From positions 62,001 to 126,000 of the forward strand of contig NZ_QUOT01000001.1 of NCBI RefSeq assembly GCF_003390375.1: a stretch of 64,000 nucleotides of DNA, written 5' to 3'. Under the pieces are notes generated by a model. That model was not told where the DNA came from and did no database searches. It worked only from the letters and a program-made list of their open reading frames with translations. Of this stretch, positions 23,306 through 32,832 are shown in pieces (position 1 is the first letter of the stretch; each line of letters starts with the position of its first letter). Source of the DNA: Thalassotalea euphylliae (lineage in GTDB: Bacteria; Pseudomonadota; Gammaproteobacteria; Enterobacterales; Alteromonadaceae). Position numbers and translations under genes: made by a program.

Positions 23306-24673
23306 TTGAATTTTAGCAATTTTGGTTTAGATAAACGTTTAATGGAAAGTATTGAACATCAAGGGTTTACTGAACCTACCGAAATTCAAACTAAAGCCAT
23401 TCCGGTTGCAGTGGCAGGTCACGACTTAATTGCGTCTTCTAAAACTGGCTCGGGTAAAACCTTAGCCTTTATTCTGCCAGCCATTCAACGTGTCAGCACC
23501 CAACGCGCTTTGTCAAAGAAAGATCCGCGTGTATTGATTTTGGCGCCTACGCGTGAATTAGCGAAACAAGTGTATGGACAACTGCGCTTATTTACCGCCA
23601 ATACCCAATTTAAAACGGTATTAATTTTAGGTGGTGAAAACTTTAACGATCAGGTCAAAACCTTAAGTAAAGATCCTCACTTTATTGTGGCGACTCCAGG
23701 TCGATTAGCGGATCACTTAGACCAAGGGCATTTCTACCTACAAGGCTTAGAGCTTTTAGTGCTCGATGAAGCCGATCGCATGCTCGACTTAGGTTTTGCT
23801 GAGCAATTAGCGAAAATAAATAAGGCAGCCGATCACCGTAAACGCCAAACCTTGCTGTTTTCAGCTACCTTAGACCATGCGCAAGTCAATGACTTTGCTG
23901 CTGATTTGCTGAAATCACCAAAGCGCATCGCGATTGAACACGGTCACACTGAGCATCAAGGTATCAACAAACGTTTTTATCTCGTCGATAATCTAGATCA
24001 CAAGCAAGCTATGCTGAGCCATGTGCTGAAAAACGAAGACATTCAGCAGCTAATTATCTTCACTGCAACTCGCAGCGATACTGAACGTTTGGCAGGTGAG
24101 CTAAGCGAGCAGGACATAGACGCCATTGCCCTAAGTGGTGATTTAAATCAAAGTAAGCGCAACCAGATTATGGAAAGCTTTGCCAAAGGTCGCCATAAAG
24201 TATTGATCACAACAGACCTTGCTTCGCGTGGCCTAGATTTAATGAATGTTTCGCATGTGATCAACTTTGATATGCCAAAGCATACCGAAGAGTTTGTCCA
24301 TCGCATTGGCCGTACAGGTCGCGCGGGCAACAAAGGTGACGCTATCTCCTTTGTCGGTCCTAAAGACTGGTTAAGCTTTAAAAACGTGGAAGGCTTTTTA
24401 CAGCAAACCATCAGCTTTGATGAGATTGATGGTTTAAAAGCCAAGTTTAAAGGCTTAAAACCTAAGCCGAAGAAAAAGCCAGTGAAAAAAGCGCAGCCAA
24501 AAAAAGCTGCTAATAAAGCTACAGCGCCAAAAGCCAAACGCGTGAATAAGAAAACCATGTTTACGCTGCAAGATGCGGGTGATATGCCAATTATGCGTAA
24601 AGGTCCTAAGTTAGCGCCCAACGAAATAGATCGCGAGATAGCTCAAGAAATAGACAAGCAGGACGAAGAATAA
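23306..24673 (+). CDS. DEAD-box RNA helicase (SrmB/RhlE-like)
   Basis: 455 residues. All core motifs are present: Q motif (GFTEPTEIQ), Walker A SSKTGSGKT, PTRELA, DEAD in LVLDEADRMLDLGF, SAT, and HRIGRTGRAG. The C-terminal 70 residues are Lys-rich and low-complexity, typical of ribosome-assembly helicases that bind rRNA. It unwinds RNA using ATP in the cytosol. Start is TTG at 23306 with AGGAG eight bases upstream. The next gene follows after 30 bases, probably in one operon. Confidence 0.93.
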   Translation: MNFSNFGLDKRLMESIEHQGFTEPTEIQTKAIPVAVAGHDLIASSKTGSGKTLAFILPAIQRVSTQRALSKKDPRVLILAPTRELAKQVYGQLRLFTANTQFKTVLILGGENFNDQVKTLSKDPHFIVATPGRLADHLDQGHFYLQGLELLVLDEADRMLDLGFAEQLAKINKAADHRKRQTLLFSATLDHAQVNDFAADLLKSPKRIAIEHGHTEHQGINKRFYLVDNLDHKQAMLSHVLKNEDIQQLIIFTATRSDTERLAGELSEQDIDAIALSGDLNQSKRNQIMESFAKGRHKVLITTDLASRGLDLMNVSHVINFDMPKHTEEFVHRIGRTGRAGNKGDAISFVGPKDWLSFKNVEGFLQQTISFDEIDGLKAKFKGLKPKPKKKPVKKAQPKKAANKATAPKAKRVNKKTMFTLQDAGDMPIMRKGPKLAPNEIDREIAQEIDKQDEE

Positions 24674-24703
24674 GGCTAGGTATTTTTGCGTGTTTAAGGG
24701 AAT

Positions 24704-25333
24704 ATGCAGGTGACGATAGTACTGGTAAGCGATATCTTCGGTCGCACACCTGCGTTTGAAGCGCTTGCTAATTCACTTGCCGATATAACAGGCTCACAAA
24801 CAATCTTGTTTGATCCATACCAAGGTGAAAACCTTAATTTCACGGACGAGCAAGCTGCCTACCAATACTTTTCTCAGCATATTGGCGTTGAAACTTACGC
24901 TGATATGCTGGTTAAATTTCTAACCTCATTAAATCAAGATGAACAAGCAAAGCCTTTAACAGTGTTAGGTTTTAGCGTTGGTGCATCTGTCGCTTGGTTA
25001 CTGGCATGCCATTCGAGTAACACGGGTTTGTTGCCTGACAAAAAGCTATCTAATAATAATCTACCGGAAATAAAGCAGGTTATCGGTATTTATGGTGGTC
25101 AAATTCGCAACTATAGCGCGCTAGAACCTGATGTAGAAACAAGGCTAATTTTTCCTCAATCTGAGTCTCATTTTGAGGTAACCGCACTTACTGAAAAGTT
25201 AGCCACGAAAGAAAATGTTAGCGCCTATCAAGTGCCGTATTTGCATGGTTATTTAAACTCACATTCAAAAAATTACAATCAGGTTGGCTATGATAGCTTT
25301 TTAGCAGACTTTAATTGTTTAATCAGTGAATAA
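24704..25333 (+). CDS. Alpha/beta hydrolase (dienelactone-hydrolase-like)
   Basis: 209 residues with an N-terminal beta strand (VTIVLVSDIFGRTPAFEAL), a nucleophile elbow GFSVGAS (Ser about 91), and a late His in PYLHGYLN; these fit a small cytosolic alpha/beta hydrolase of the dienelactone hydrolase type. Substrate unknown. Directly downstream of the helicase gene; the pairing has no obvious functional logic. Confidence 0.7.
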   Translation: MQVTIVLVSDIFGRTPAFEALANSLADITGSQTILFDPYQGENLNFTDEQAAYQYFSQHIGVETYADMLVKFLTSLNQDEQAKPLTVLGFSVGASVAWLLACHSSNTGLLPDKKLSNNNLPEIKQVIGIYGGQIRNYSALEPDVETRLIFPQSESHFEVTALTEKLATKENVSAYQVPYLHGYLNSHSKNYNQVGYDSFLADFNCLISE

Positions 25334-25407
25334 AAAATAAAGTGTGCCTTGTGCTAGACCTATTTAAAAAAAGCGCTAAGTACATAAGCAATTTAAAAAT
25401 TAATAAA

Positions 25408-25635
25408 CTAGTTTTTGTCACTATCTGACTTAGTTGATCCTACAACGGCTTCTCTCTCTTTTTTGTATTCTTGATAAGGCTTTTCTGCTTGATGACAAGC
25501 CTGATATTCTTCACCTGACTGGGCGTTATTAACACATTCACTTTTTTGGTAGCCTTGGCCAAGCTCATAAAGCGCTTTGTTGCTGCAACCAATAGCAACT
25601 ATCAGTAAAAATACGACTGTAAATAGTCTTAACAT
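25408..25635 (-). CDS. Small lipoprotein, conserved hypothetical
   Basis: 75 residues. Lipobox VAIGC at about residues 13-17 predicts acylation at Cys17. The mature part contains two spaced cysteines (SECVNN, QACHQ) followed by EKPYQEYKKERE, a pattern shared with short lipoproteins of Pseudomonas and Alteromonadales. Outer- or inner-membrane location; function unknown. Confidence 0.75.
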   Translation of the reverse strand: MLRLFTVVFLLIVAIGCSNKALYELGQGYQKSECVNNAQSGEEYQACHQAEKPYQEYKKEREAVVGSTKSDSDKN

Positions 25636-25939
25636 GTTCTTCCTCTTTATTTTTATTACCTTCTTTACTAATCGCCTAATCGCCTAATCGCGTTCAACAG
25701 TTAGTATGACTATCACCCTAGGTTTTAGTTCGCCATGCTCTTAAAGCATTTGTGGTGGTGCTGAAATAAAATATTCAAAAGTAAGCTGATTCAAGATTCA
25801 TAGGTACCTAAAAGCTTTTAACTTGCTTATTGGTTGCATTGTAGGCAGACATTGCTAATGGATTAGATGTCTACAAGCTAATTTCCATTGGTAAATTATC
25901 ATTTAACTATTATACTGTAAAAATATACAGGCAAAAGAA
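25636..25939. other. 304-base region between the lipoprotein gene and the SOS operon
   Basis: AT-rich divergent promoter region. The only recognised element is the LexA box at its right end. A nearly repeated CGCCTAATCGCCTAATCGCG (25674-25692) is present, of unknown meaning. Confidence 0.5.
25913..25932. promoter_or_regulatory. LexA (SOS) box upstream of imuA
   Basis: TACTGTAAAAATATACAGGC: CTGT (25915-25918), eight AT bases, ACAG (25927-25930), against the consensus TACTGTATATATATACAGTA. It ends 8 bases before the imuA ATG, so LexA bound here would block transcription of the whole mutasome operon. Confidence 0.92.
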
Positions 25940-26668
25940 ATGAATAATTTAATCGACTTACTCCAAAACCAAGATTTAGTATGGCAAGGCAATGCCAAAA
26001 AAGCTCATTCGCCAGTGTGTTTGCCATCTGGATTTGCCCCCCTTGATCAACAGCTAGGTGGTGGTTTCCCGCAAGGTGTTAACGAAATCCAAAGTGTTAG
26101 CGGTATTGGCGAGTTGCGTTTGTTAATTCCTGCATTAATGGCTGCGGCGGTAGAACAACGTTTAATCGTGTTTATTGCCTCCATGGGCACTATTTGCTCA
26201 GAAATGCTTACTGAGCAAGGGATTGAGCTTGAGCAGGTGCTAGTTCTCTCTTTAGATGAGCACCAACAAGCATTATGGGCTGCTGAACAATGCTTACGCA
26301 GCGGTGCTTGTCATAGTGTTGTAATGTGGACCCAAGCGTCGTTAGCGATACACCAAGTTAAACGGTTGCAAGTTGCATGTGACGTTGGCAACAGCTTTCA
26401 CTTTATTTTACGTGAAAAAAAGTTAGAGGGAGTTACCTTACCTTTTGATTTAAGTTTATCCCTAGTACCTCATCAACAAGGAGTGTTAGCAAAGATAAAT
26501 AAACGCAAGCGTGGTTGGCCTTCTGCACCTTTTCTCATTGATATGAGTGACTTATGGCCTGCATTAACCTTTGCTGACTCCGCTGTGGATTCATCAAATT
26601 CTGTGCCTTATTCTTCATCAAACAACGTGTTGCCATTTTCTAGTGGTGGTCATGTGCAAGTTGTCTAG
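25940..26668 (+). CDS. imuA: ImuA, RecA-like accessory protein of the SOS mutasome
   Basis: 242 residues with a RecA-fold N-terminal core (SGFAPLDQQLGGGFPQGVNEIQ). The usual P-loop GKT is replaced by SVSGIGELRL, so nucleotide binding by a canonical Walker A is unlikely, as in other ImuA proteins. ImuA works with ImuB to deliver DnaE2 in error-prone translesion synthesis. First gene of a four-gene LexA-controlled operon; imuB begins 2 bases after its stop. The C-terminal 35 residues are Ser-rich. Confidence 0.93.
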   Translation: MNNLIDLLQNQDLVWQGNAKKAHSPVCLPSGFAPLDQQLGGGFPQGVNEIQSVSGIGELRLLIPALMAAAVEQRLIVFIASMGTICSEMLTEQGIELEQVLVLSLDEHQQALWAAEQCLRSGACHSVVMWTQASLAIHQVKRLQVACDVGNSFHFILREKKLEGVTLPFDLSLSLVPHQQGVLAKINKRKRGWPSAPFLIDMSDLWPALTFADSAVDSSNSVPYSSSNNVLPFSSGGHVQVV

Positions 26669-26670
26669 CT

Positions 26671-28077
26671 ATGTCACTTTGGCTTTATTTACACTTTCCT
26701 CAACTACAGTTAGATACTATTTATCAGGCGGCTGAGCATCAACAGACCCCATTAATTATTGTTAACGATAAAAACAATGAGGTTCTACAACTTAATCAAC
26801 TTGCTAAGAATCAGGGGATAACTCTGGGCATGGGGCTTGGTACGGCAGCATCTTTGACCGACAATATACAAGTTAAAGTATATGAACCAGATATAGAAAC
26901 ACAGCGGCTTAAGCATATTGCTCATTGGCTTTATGCAGTAAGCGCAGATATAGCGTTATATCCGCCTAATGGCTTATTACTCCGGGTAAGTAATATGCTT
27001 AGTTTGTACCGTGATCTGGCTCATTATTGGCAGGAGCTATCAGCGCAATTAAGAGCATTAGCCGTTAATTTTCACTATGCAACGGGTTATTCTCCTAATG
27101 CAGCACGTTTATTAGCACGACAGCAATTAGATCAGCTCTCTGATAATAAACCTTGGTTGCTTGCTCAGCTAAAACAGCAAAAGCTAATTAATAGTGATTT
27201 AGATAAACAAATCATTGTGCGATTACAAAGAGTGGGCGTGCATAAGTTAGCAGATCTACTTAGCCTGTCTTTACCTGAATTGGCGAAACGCTTCACTATT
27301 GAAGTAGTTAACTACATTGGCCAGTTAACCGGAGATCTGCAACATCAGGTTGTTTTTTATATTCCGCCAGAGCAGTTTGAACAATATTTAGAGTTGTATT
27401 TCGAAGTTAGTAACCAGCAGTATTTAACGAAGCCACTAGCTAAGTTGTATGGGTTATTAGAAAACTATTTAGTACGTAGAGACAAGCTGGTAACTGAAGT
27501 TAGGTTATTACTACACCAACGTGATCATGCAGATCTCTGCATACAAATAGGTGCAGCCCAAGGTGAATATAAAACCGACAAATGGTTACAGCTTACACAC
27601 CTTAAACTAACATCTATCGCTTTAGCAGCGCCTGTTATTGGCATTAGTTTAACCGCTAAGCAGATTGTTAATAAATATGGACAACATCAGGATTTATTTA
27701 AGGGGTCACAAGGAAGTACTACAGCAGCAGAGTTAGTGTCTGTTCTTAGTGCGAAATTAGGAGAAGATAAAGTAAAAGGGCTGGGTATTGAGCAAGATGC
27801 CAGACCTGAAGTTGCTAATCGGCTATGTCCACCATTCACTGCATTGAAAGAAACCACAGTAGCCTTAAAGCTGCGTCCGAGTATCCTATTACCAGTACCG
27901 TTACCGCTCCAAGAACAAGTAAAAGTCATGTCACCGCCAGAGCGTATCGTTACCGGTTGGTGGGATGATGCCCCTATAAATCGTGACTACTTTGTTGCCT
28001 GTAGTAAACAAGGTCGATGGCTATGGTTGTTTAGAGATAAACAGCAACGCTGGTTTGTGCATGGCTTATTTAGTTAG
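26671..28077 (+). CDS. imuB: ImuB, catalytically inactive Y-family polymerase hub
   Basis: 468 residues. The N-terminus (LWLYLHFPQLQLDTIY) and SADIALYPPNGLLLRVSN correspond to Y-family palm motifs, but the metal-binding Asp and Asp-Glu residues are missing, as expected for ImuB, which is a structural adaptor between the beta clamp, ImuA and DnaE2. The C-terminus has the ImuB signature PERIVTGWWDDAPINRDYFVA to WFVHGLFS. A canonical clamp-binding motif is not obvious. It sits 2 bases after imuA and 15 before dnaE2. Confidence 0.93.
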   Translation: MSLWLYLHFPQLQLDTIYQAAEHQQTPLIIVNDKNNEVLQLNQLAKNQGITLGMGLGTAASLTDNIQVKVYEPDIETQRLKHIAHWLYAVSADIALYPPNGLLLRVSNMLSLYRDLAHYWQELSAQLRALAVNFHYATGYSPNAARLLARQQLDQLSDNKPWLLAQLKQQKLINSDLDKQIIVRLQRVGVHKLADLLSLSLPELAKRFTIEVVNYIGQLTGDLQHQVVFYIPPEQFEQYLELYFEVSNQQYLTKPLAKLYGLLENYLVRRDKLVTEVRLLLHQRDHADLCIQIGAAQGEYKTDKWLQLTHLKLTSIALAAPVIGISLTAKQIVNKYGQHQDLFKGSQGSTTAAELVSVLSAKLGEDKVKGLGIEQDARPEVANRLCPPFTALKETTVALKLRPSILLPVPLPLQEQVKVMSPPERIVTGWWDDAPINRDYFVACSKQGRWLWLFRDKQQRWFVHGLFS

Positions 28078-28092
28078 TGGGACTTACCGCAA

Positions 28093-31000
28093 ATGAGTTA
28101 TAGCGAATTATTTTGCCAAAGTAACTTTTCTTTCTTACAAGGAGCATCGCATCCAGAAGAGCTGATACTCCAGGCTCGCTTTCTTGGTTATGAAGCGCTG
28201 GCGATAACTGATGAGTGCTCGGTTGCAGGAGTAGTTCGTGCATATACGGCGAGTAAAGAACATGAACTCAATATTAAGTTAATTGTTGGCAGTATGTTTT
28301 GGCTTAATAGCGAGCTACAGCTTCTTTTATTATGTCCTAGTCGTGTCGCTTATGCTGAGTTATGTCGAGTTATCACTAACGCTCGTCGACGCAGTGAAAA
28401 AGGTGAATACGATCTACAGGAATGGGATCTAATGTCACTTAAGCACTGCTTGATTATCTGGCTACCAACAGGGCAGGTATGTGATCAACATTGGGGGAGT
28501 TGGCTAGTAAAATATCACGGTAAAAGACTTTGGTTAGGTGTACAGCGTCATTTACTTAACAATGAACAAGCTTACCTTAGTCATTGCGAACAACTCGCCG
28601 ATAAGCTCGAACTCTCTATCACAGCTTGCGGTGGTGTGCTTATGCATACATCAGAGCGGTTGGTTTTACAGCACACGTTAGCGGCAATTAGCGCAGGTAC
28701 AACTGTCAAGGAATTAGGTGATAAGCGCTTGCCTAATTGTGAGCGGGCAATGCGCTCTTTAGCCAAACTTAGCAAGTTGTTTAAACCAGAATGGCTTAGA
28801 AGTTCATTAATTATTAGCGAACTATGCCAATTTAACTTAAGTGAGCTTAGATACGAGTATCCGGCAGAATTAGTGCCTAAAAAGCAGAAGCCTATGGATT
28901 ATTTAAGATCACTGGTAAAGCAAGGCATAGCAGGGCGCTTCCCAGAAGGTATCAGCACGGAGATCAGTGACACTATTGAAAAAGAGCTGACTCTGATTGA
29001 AGAGCTTAATTATCCCTATTACTTTTTGACCATTCATGATGTGGTCATGTTTGCTAAACGCCAAGGTATTTTGTTCCAAGGACGTGGCTCGGCAGCTAAC
29101 TCTATTGTTTGCTATTGCTTGGGCATCACCTCGGTTGATCCTAGGCAAATTAGTGTTCTATTTGAGCGCTTTATCAGTAAAGAGCGTGACGAACCGCCTG
29201 ATATTGACGTTGATTTTGAGCATGAACGACGTGAAGAAGTTATTCAGTACATTTATCAAAAGTATGGACGCGAGCGTACTGCTATTGCTGCAACAGTGAT
29301 CACTTACCGTTTAAAAAGTGCCATCCGCGAGGTAGGCAAAGCACTTGGTATTAATATTACGCAACTCGAATTTTTTATTAAAAACATAAATCGCCGTGAC
29401 AGAGGACTTAGCTGGGAATCTCAGGTGATTGAGCTTGGTTTAAACCCGAAATCAACTAAAGGCCAACAATTTATTAGTCTAGTAAATGAAATCAGAGGGT
29501 TTCCAAGACATTTGTCTCAGCATGTTGGTGGTTTTGTTATCTCAGCGGGCCCTCTGTACGAACTCGTACCAATAGAAAATGCCAGTATGACAGACCGTAC
29601 AGTAATCCAGTGGGATAAAGACGACTTAGAATCACTCGGTTTGTTAAAAGTGGATGTATTAGCGCTTGGTATGCTGAGCGCGATTCGTAAGTGCTTTGAT
29701 TTAGTAAAAGATCATTATCAAAGATCGCTCAGTATTGCTGAGATTACTAAGCTAAAAGACGACCCCAAGGTTTACAAGTTAATCCAGCAGGCAGATACAG
29801 TTGGCTTATTTCAAATTGAGTCAAGGGCTCAAATGAGTATGTTGCCACGACTAAAGCCTGCTAATTATTATGACCTAGTCATTCAAATTGCCATTGTTCG
29901 CCCTGGGCCAATTCAGGGAGATATGGTTCATCCATTTTTAAAACGACGTGATGGCGTTGAAGCCATTGAATATCCATCAGAAGAAGTCAAAGAGGTGCTC
30001 TCTCGCACCTTAGGTGTGCCGATTTTTCAAGAACAAGTTATCAAATTGGCAATGGTGGCTGCAGGTTTCACGGGGGGCGAAGCTGATCAGCTACGCCGTG
30101 CAATGGCTAGCTGGAAGAAAAACGGTAAGCTACTGCAATTTAAAAATAAACTAATCAGTGGTATGCAAGCACGTGGCTACCAAGCTGAGTTTGCTGAACA
30201 AATTTTTAATCAAATACTCGGATTTGGCGAATATGGCTTTCCAGAAAGTCACTCAGCATCTTTTGCCGTATTAGCTTATGTTTCTGCTTGGCTTAAATGC
30301 TATTATCCGGCGCTTTTTTACGCCTCATTATTGAATAGCTTGCCAATGGGCTTTTATTCCGCTTCACAACTTATCCAAGATGCTAAGCGGCATAAAATTA
30401 CAATTTTGCCAGTGTGTGTTAATCACTCGTACTACGACCATAAAGTGGTTGACTATTTAGGTGAGAAAGGATTGCGCCTAGGACTACGTATTGTTAAAGG
30501 TTTTTCTCAGCAATCAGCTAATATTTTGCTATCAAGTAGGCCTGAACAAGGCTTTAAATCGATCAATCACATCAAAAAGTTAGGACTAAATCGTTATTCC
30601 CTTGAGCAATTGGCGAGTGCCAATGCTTTTCACTTGCTAACAGGTAATCGCTATCAAACTCGCTGGCAATTGATGAATCAGGAAGACGAAATGCCATTGT
30701 TCTCCAGCCTACATTCAGAGCCAACTCGTACAGAAGAAATAGCAGTAAGTTCAATAGCGGAAAGCGCTCCAGAGCAAGTCAGCTTTGAGTTTACGCCAAA
30801 TGAAATTGATGATCTAACTGAAGACTATGCTGCTACTGGATTAACACTCGGCAAGCACCCCATTACCTTGCTAGCGGAGTCTGGCAAGCTACCCAAATTC
30901 ACCCGAATGGTAGAGCTTACAAATAAGGCTCATAAATCTATGATCACCGTTATTGGCGTAGTTACAGGTAAGCAGGCTCCGGGCACTGCTGGAGGCGTCA

Positions 31001-31218
31001 CTTTTGTTACCCTTGAAGATGATACTGGTAATATTAACGTAGTGGTCTGGGCCGCCACCTCTAGAGCACAAAAGCAACCCTATATCACGGCTAAAATATT
31101 AAAAGTTACTGGCATATTAGAGCGCGAGGGAGAAGTGATTCATGTTATTGCTGGTAAGCTAACTGATCTGACTCATGAGCTGGCCAATTTAGATACTAAG
31201 TCGAGGGATTTTCATTGA
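28093..31218 (+). CDS. dnaE2: Error-prone DNA polymerase DnaE2
   Basis: 1041 residues, the usual DnaE2 size. Order: PHP domain (ELFCQSNFSFLQGASHPEEL), polymerase core with catalytic PPDIDVDFEHERREEV at about residues 369-384, FPRHLSQHVGGFVIS, fingers and GEYGFPESHSASFAVLAY, and a C-terminal OB fold (ITVIGVVTGKQAPGTAGGVT). It performs damage-induced mutagenic synthesis with ImuA and ImuB. Its TGA stop overlaps the ATG of the next gene (TGATG), indicating translational coupling. Confidence 0.96.
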   Translation: MSYSELFCQSNFSFLQGASHPEELILQARFLGYEALAITDECSVAGVVRAYTASKEHELNIKLIVGSMFWLNSELQLLLLCPSRVAYAELCRVITNARRRSEKGEYDLQEWDLMSLKHCLIIWLPTGQVCDQHWGSWLVKYHGKRLWLGVQRHLLNNEQAYLSHCEQLADKLELSITACGGVLMHTSERLVLQHTLAAISAGTTVKELGDKRLPNCERAMRSLAKLSKLFKPEWLRSSLIISELCQFNLSELRYEYPAELVPKKQKPMDYLRSLVKQGIAGRFPEGISTEISDTIEKELTLIEELNYPYYFLTIHDVVMFAKRQGILFQGRGSAANSIVCYCLGITSVDPRQISVLFERFISKERDEPPDIDVDFEHERREEVIQYIYQKYGRERTAIAATVITYRLKSAIREVGKALGINITQLEFFIKNINRRDRGLSWESQVIELGLNPKSTKGQQFISLVNEIRGFPRHLSQHVGGFVISAGPLYELVPIENASMTDRTVIQWDKDDLESLGLLKVDVLALGMLSAIRKCFDLVKDHYQRSLSIAEITKLKDDPKVYKLIQQADTVGLFQIESRAQMSMLPRLKPANYYDLVIQIAIVRPGPIQGDMVHPFLKRRDGVEAIEYPSEEVKEVLSRTLGVPIFQEQVIKLAMVAAGFTGGEADQLRRAMASWKKNGKLLQFKNKLISGMQARGYQAEFAEQIFNQILGFGEYGFPESHSASFAVLAYVSAWLKCYYPALFYASLLNSLPMGFYSASQLIQDAKRHKITILPVCVNHSYYDHKVVDYLGEKGLRLGLRIVKGFSQQSANILLSSRPEQGFKSINHIKKLGLNRYSLEQLASANAFHLLTGNRYQTRWQLMNQEDEMPLFSSLHSEPTRTEEIAVSSIAESAPEQVSFEFTPNEIDDLTEDYAATGLTLGKHPITLLAESGKLPKFTRMVELTNKAHKSMITVIGVVTGKQAPGTAGGVTFVTLEDDTGNINVVVWAATSRAQKQPYITAKILKVTGILEREGEVIHVIAGKLTDLTHELANLDTKSRDFH

Positions 31219-31634
31219 TGAGCAGCTATTACAGTAAAACCAGCAAACGCGATAGACGCCGAAATAAACTTTATTCAATAAAGAAAACAGGCATAAAAGA
31301 TGAAAATATTGACCGTCAAATTATCGCTATTCATAAAGCAATAGCCATTAAATTGCTGGCGAGAACGGAGTTACTTGAACAAGTTAAACAACGCTTAAAA
31401 GATAATCGAGAGTTGGGAAAAATCAATTATAGCCAGTTCATTAATTGGTATAGCATTATTGAAATGATCGATGATCCTGAAACTTTTATAAATGCTATGA
31501 CAGAAGATACCCCCTATATGCGTAAAATACGGCGTAAAACACCTTTCATTGGCATACTCACAGAAGAAGAACGGCGAATTGCTATCGAACAAGATGCAAT
31601 TGGAGTAACTGCGTCAATAGAGACATTGCTATAG
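31218..31634 (+). CDS. Unrecognised fourth gene of the imuA-imuB-dnaE2 operon
   Basis: 138 residues; the ATG at 31218 shares an A with the dnaE2 stop codon. No family recognised. The N-terminal 30 residues are very basic (SKTSKRDRRRNKLYSIKK), suggesting nucleic-acid contact. The centre is helical (IDRQIIAIHKAIAIKLLARTELLEQVKQRL). The C-terminal third has a compact motif PYMRKIRRKTPFIGILTEEERRIAI. There is no signal peptide or membrane helix. Coupling to dnaE2 under one LexA box implies SOS-induced synthesis at a level tied to DnaE2. Possible roles are polymerase accessory, regulator or clamp contact; none is shown by sequence. Confidence 0.8.
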   Translation: MSSYYSKTSKRDRRRNKLYSIKKTGIKDENIDRQIIAIHKAIAIKLLARTELLEQVKQRLKDNRELGKINYSQFINWYSIIEMIDDPETFINAMTEDTPYMRKIRRKTPFIGILTEEERRIAIEQDAIGVTASIETLL

Positions 31635-31722
31635 CAATCTGCCAACACACCCTAGTAAAAGAGGGACAAAACACTAGACTTACTAAGGCATTATCAGGAC
31701 ATGTGATGCTGATGTAGCGTCG

Positions 31723-31748
31723 GCTTTGTCAAGGTTAACTAACAAAGC
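31723..31748. repeat. Inverted repeat GCTTTGT-N12-ACAAAGC
   Basis: Perfect 7-base arms (31723-31729 and 31742-31748) 78 bases upstream of the subtilisin gene; could be an operator or a leader hairpin. Confidence 0.35.
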
Positions 31749-31825
31749 ACCGCGAGTAATAGCATGTATTCACACGTACATACGTCAATTACACATCATT
31801 TACTTCTAATGAGAGGGAGGTCACT

Positions 31826-32797
31826 ATGGCTGATAAAAACTTATCCAAGCCAACACCAATCACCCAAAAACCTTGTGCGATTCCTAAGCACACCATATCG
31901 CGTGTTGCCAACAGTGAAGCGGAATTGAAAACCGTGGCTGATGCTCAGCGTGAACGTACTAATTGGGCAGGTTCAATCTTAGGTATTCCACAAGTTTGGC
32001 AAGTCACTCAAGGCGAGGGCGTTAAGGTCGCCGTGCTTGATACCGGTATCGATACCGACCACCAAGATTTAGCTGCGGCAATTACCAATACGGCCGACTT
32101 TACTGGTGACGGTATTGAAGATGCTAATGGTCATGGCACCCATTGCGCGGGTGTTATTGGTGCAAGGCTAAACGGCGTAGGCTTTGTTGGGGTTGCACCA
32201 AAATCAGAATTATTAGTAGCGAAAGTGCTGGCTAATAATGGTAGTGGAGCGTACGAATGGATTGCCAATGGCGTTTATTGGGCAGTAGATAATGGCGCTG
32301 ATATTATCTCAATGTCTTTGGGCGGCCCTGCTTCAGACCCTGAACTTTATCGCGCTATTCAGTATGCTCTATTTTATGGCGTGCATGTGATCTGCGCGGC
32401 GGGTAATGACGGTGGCTTGGGAACCAATACCATAGGCTACCCTGGCCGTTATGGCGGCGTGATAACTGTTGCTTCACATGATCGCAATGGTAATCCATCA
32501 GGCTTTTCATCAAAAGGTGGCGAAGTGGATGTGATGGCACCTGGCAGCGATATTTGGTCCACCTATAAAAACGGCAGCTATGCGGAGCTTTCTGGTACCT
32601 CAATGGCAACGCCATTTGTCGCGGGGCTAGCGGCATTAATCGTTGCCAAGCATAAGCAATCTGGTAGCCACAATACGCCATTGCACAACAATGAAGACTT
32701 GAAAAACCATTTATTGTTTATGGCTGCACACCCAGGATATCACGATAATCGCGCTGGCTATGGGCCATTAAATCCATTTAGCTACTTTGCCCAGTAA
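31826..32797 (+). CDS. Subtilisin-family serine protease resembling intracellular subtilisins
   Basis: 323 residues of peptidase family S8. Catalytic triad: Asp72 (AVLDTGID), His103 (NGHGTHCAG), Ser259 (SGTSMATPFVAG), with oxyanion Asn194. There is no signal peptide, and the segments VLANNGSGAYEWIANGVYWAVDNGADIIS and LGIPQVWQ strongly resemble Bacillus intracellular subtilisins, including the short IP-containing N-terminal extension that can act as an inhibitory propeptide. Probable cytosolic protein turnover. GAGGGAGG lies just upstream of the ATG. Not part of the SOS operon by spacing (191 bases). Confidence 0.9.
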   Translation: MADKNLSKPTPITQKPCAIPKHTISRVANSEAELKTVADAQRERTNWAGSILGIPQVWQVTQGEGVKVAVLDTGIDTDHQDLAAAITNTADFTGDGIEDANGHGTHCAGVIGARLNGVGFVGVAPKSELLVAKVLANNGSGAYEWIANGVYWAVDNGADIISMSLGGPASDPELYRAIQYALFYGVHVICAAGNDGGLGTNTIGYPGRYGGVITVASHDRNGNPSGFSSKGGEVDVMAPGSDIWSTYKNGSYAELSGTSMATPFVAGLAALIVAKHKQSGSHNTPLHNNEDLKNHLLFMAAHPGYHDNRAGYGPLNPFSYFAQ

Positions 32798-32832
32798 AGC
32801 AAGCAATGTTTTGGTGACAATGGATCACGGCG

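Noticed and set aside
24148..24621. 157-codon minus-strand frame
   Set aside because: Antisense to the DEAD-box helicase C-terminus; no independent support.
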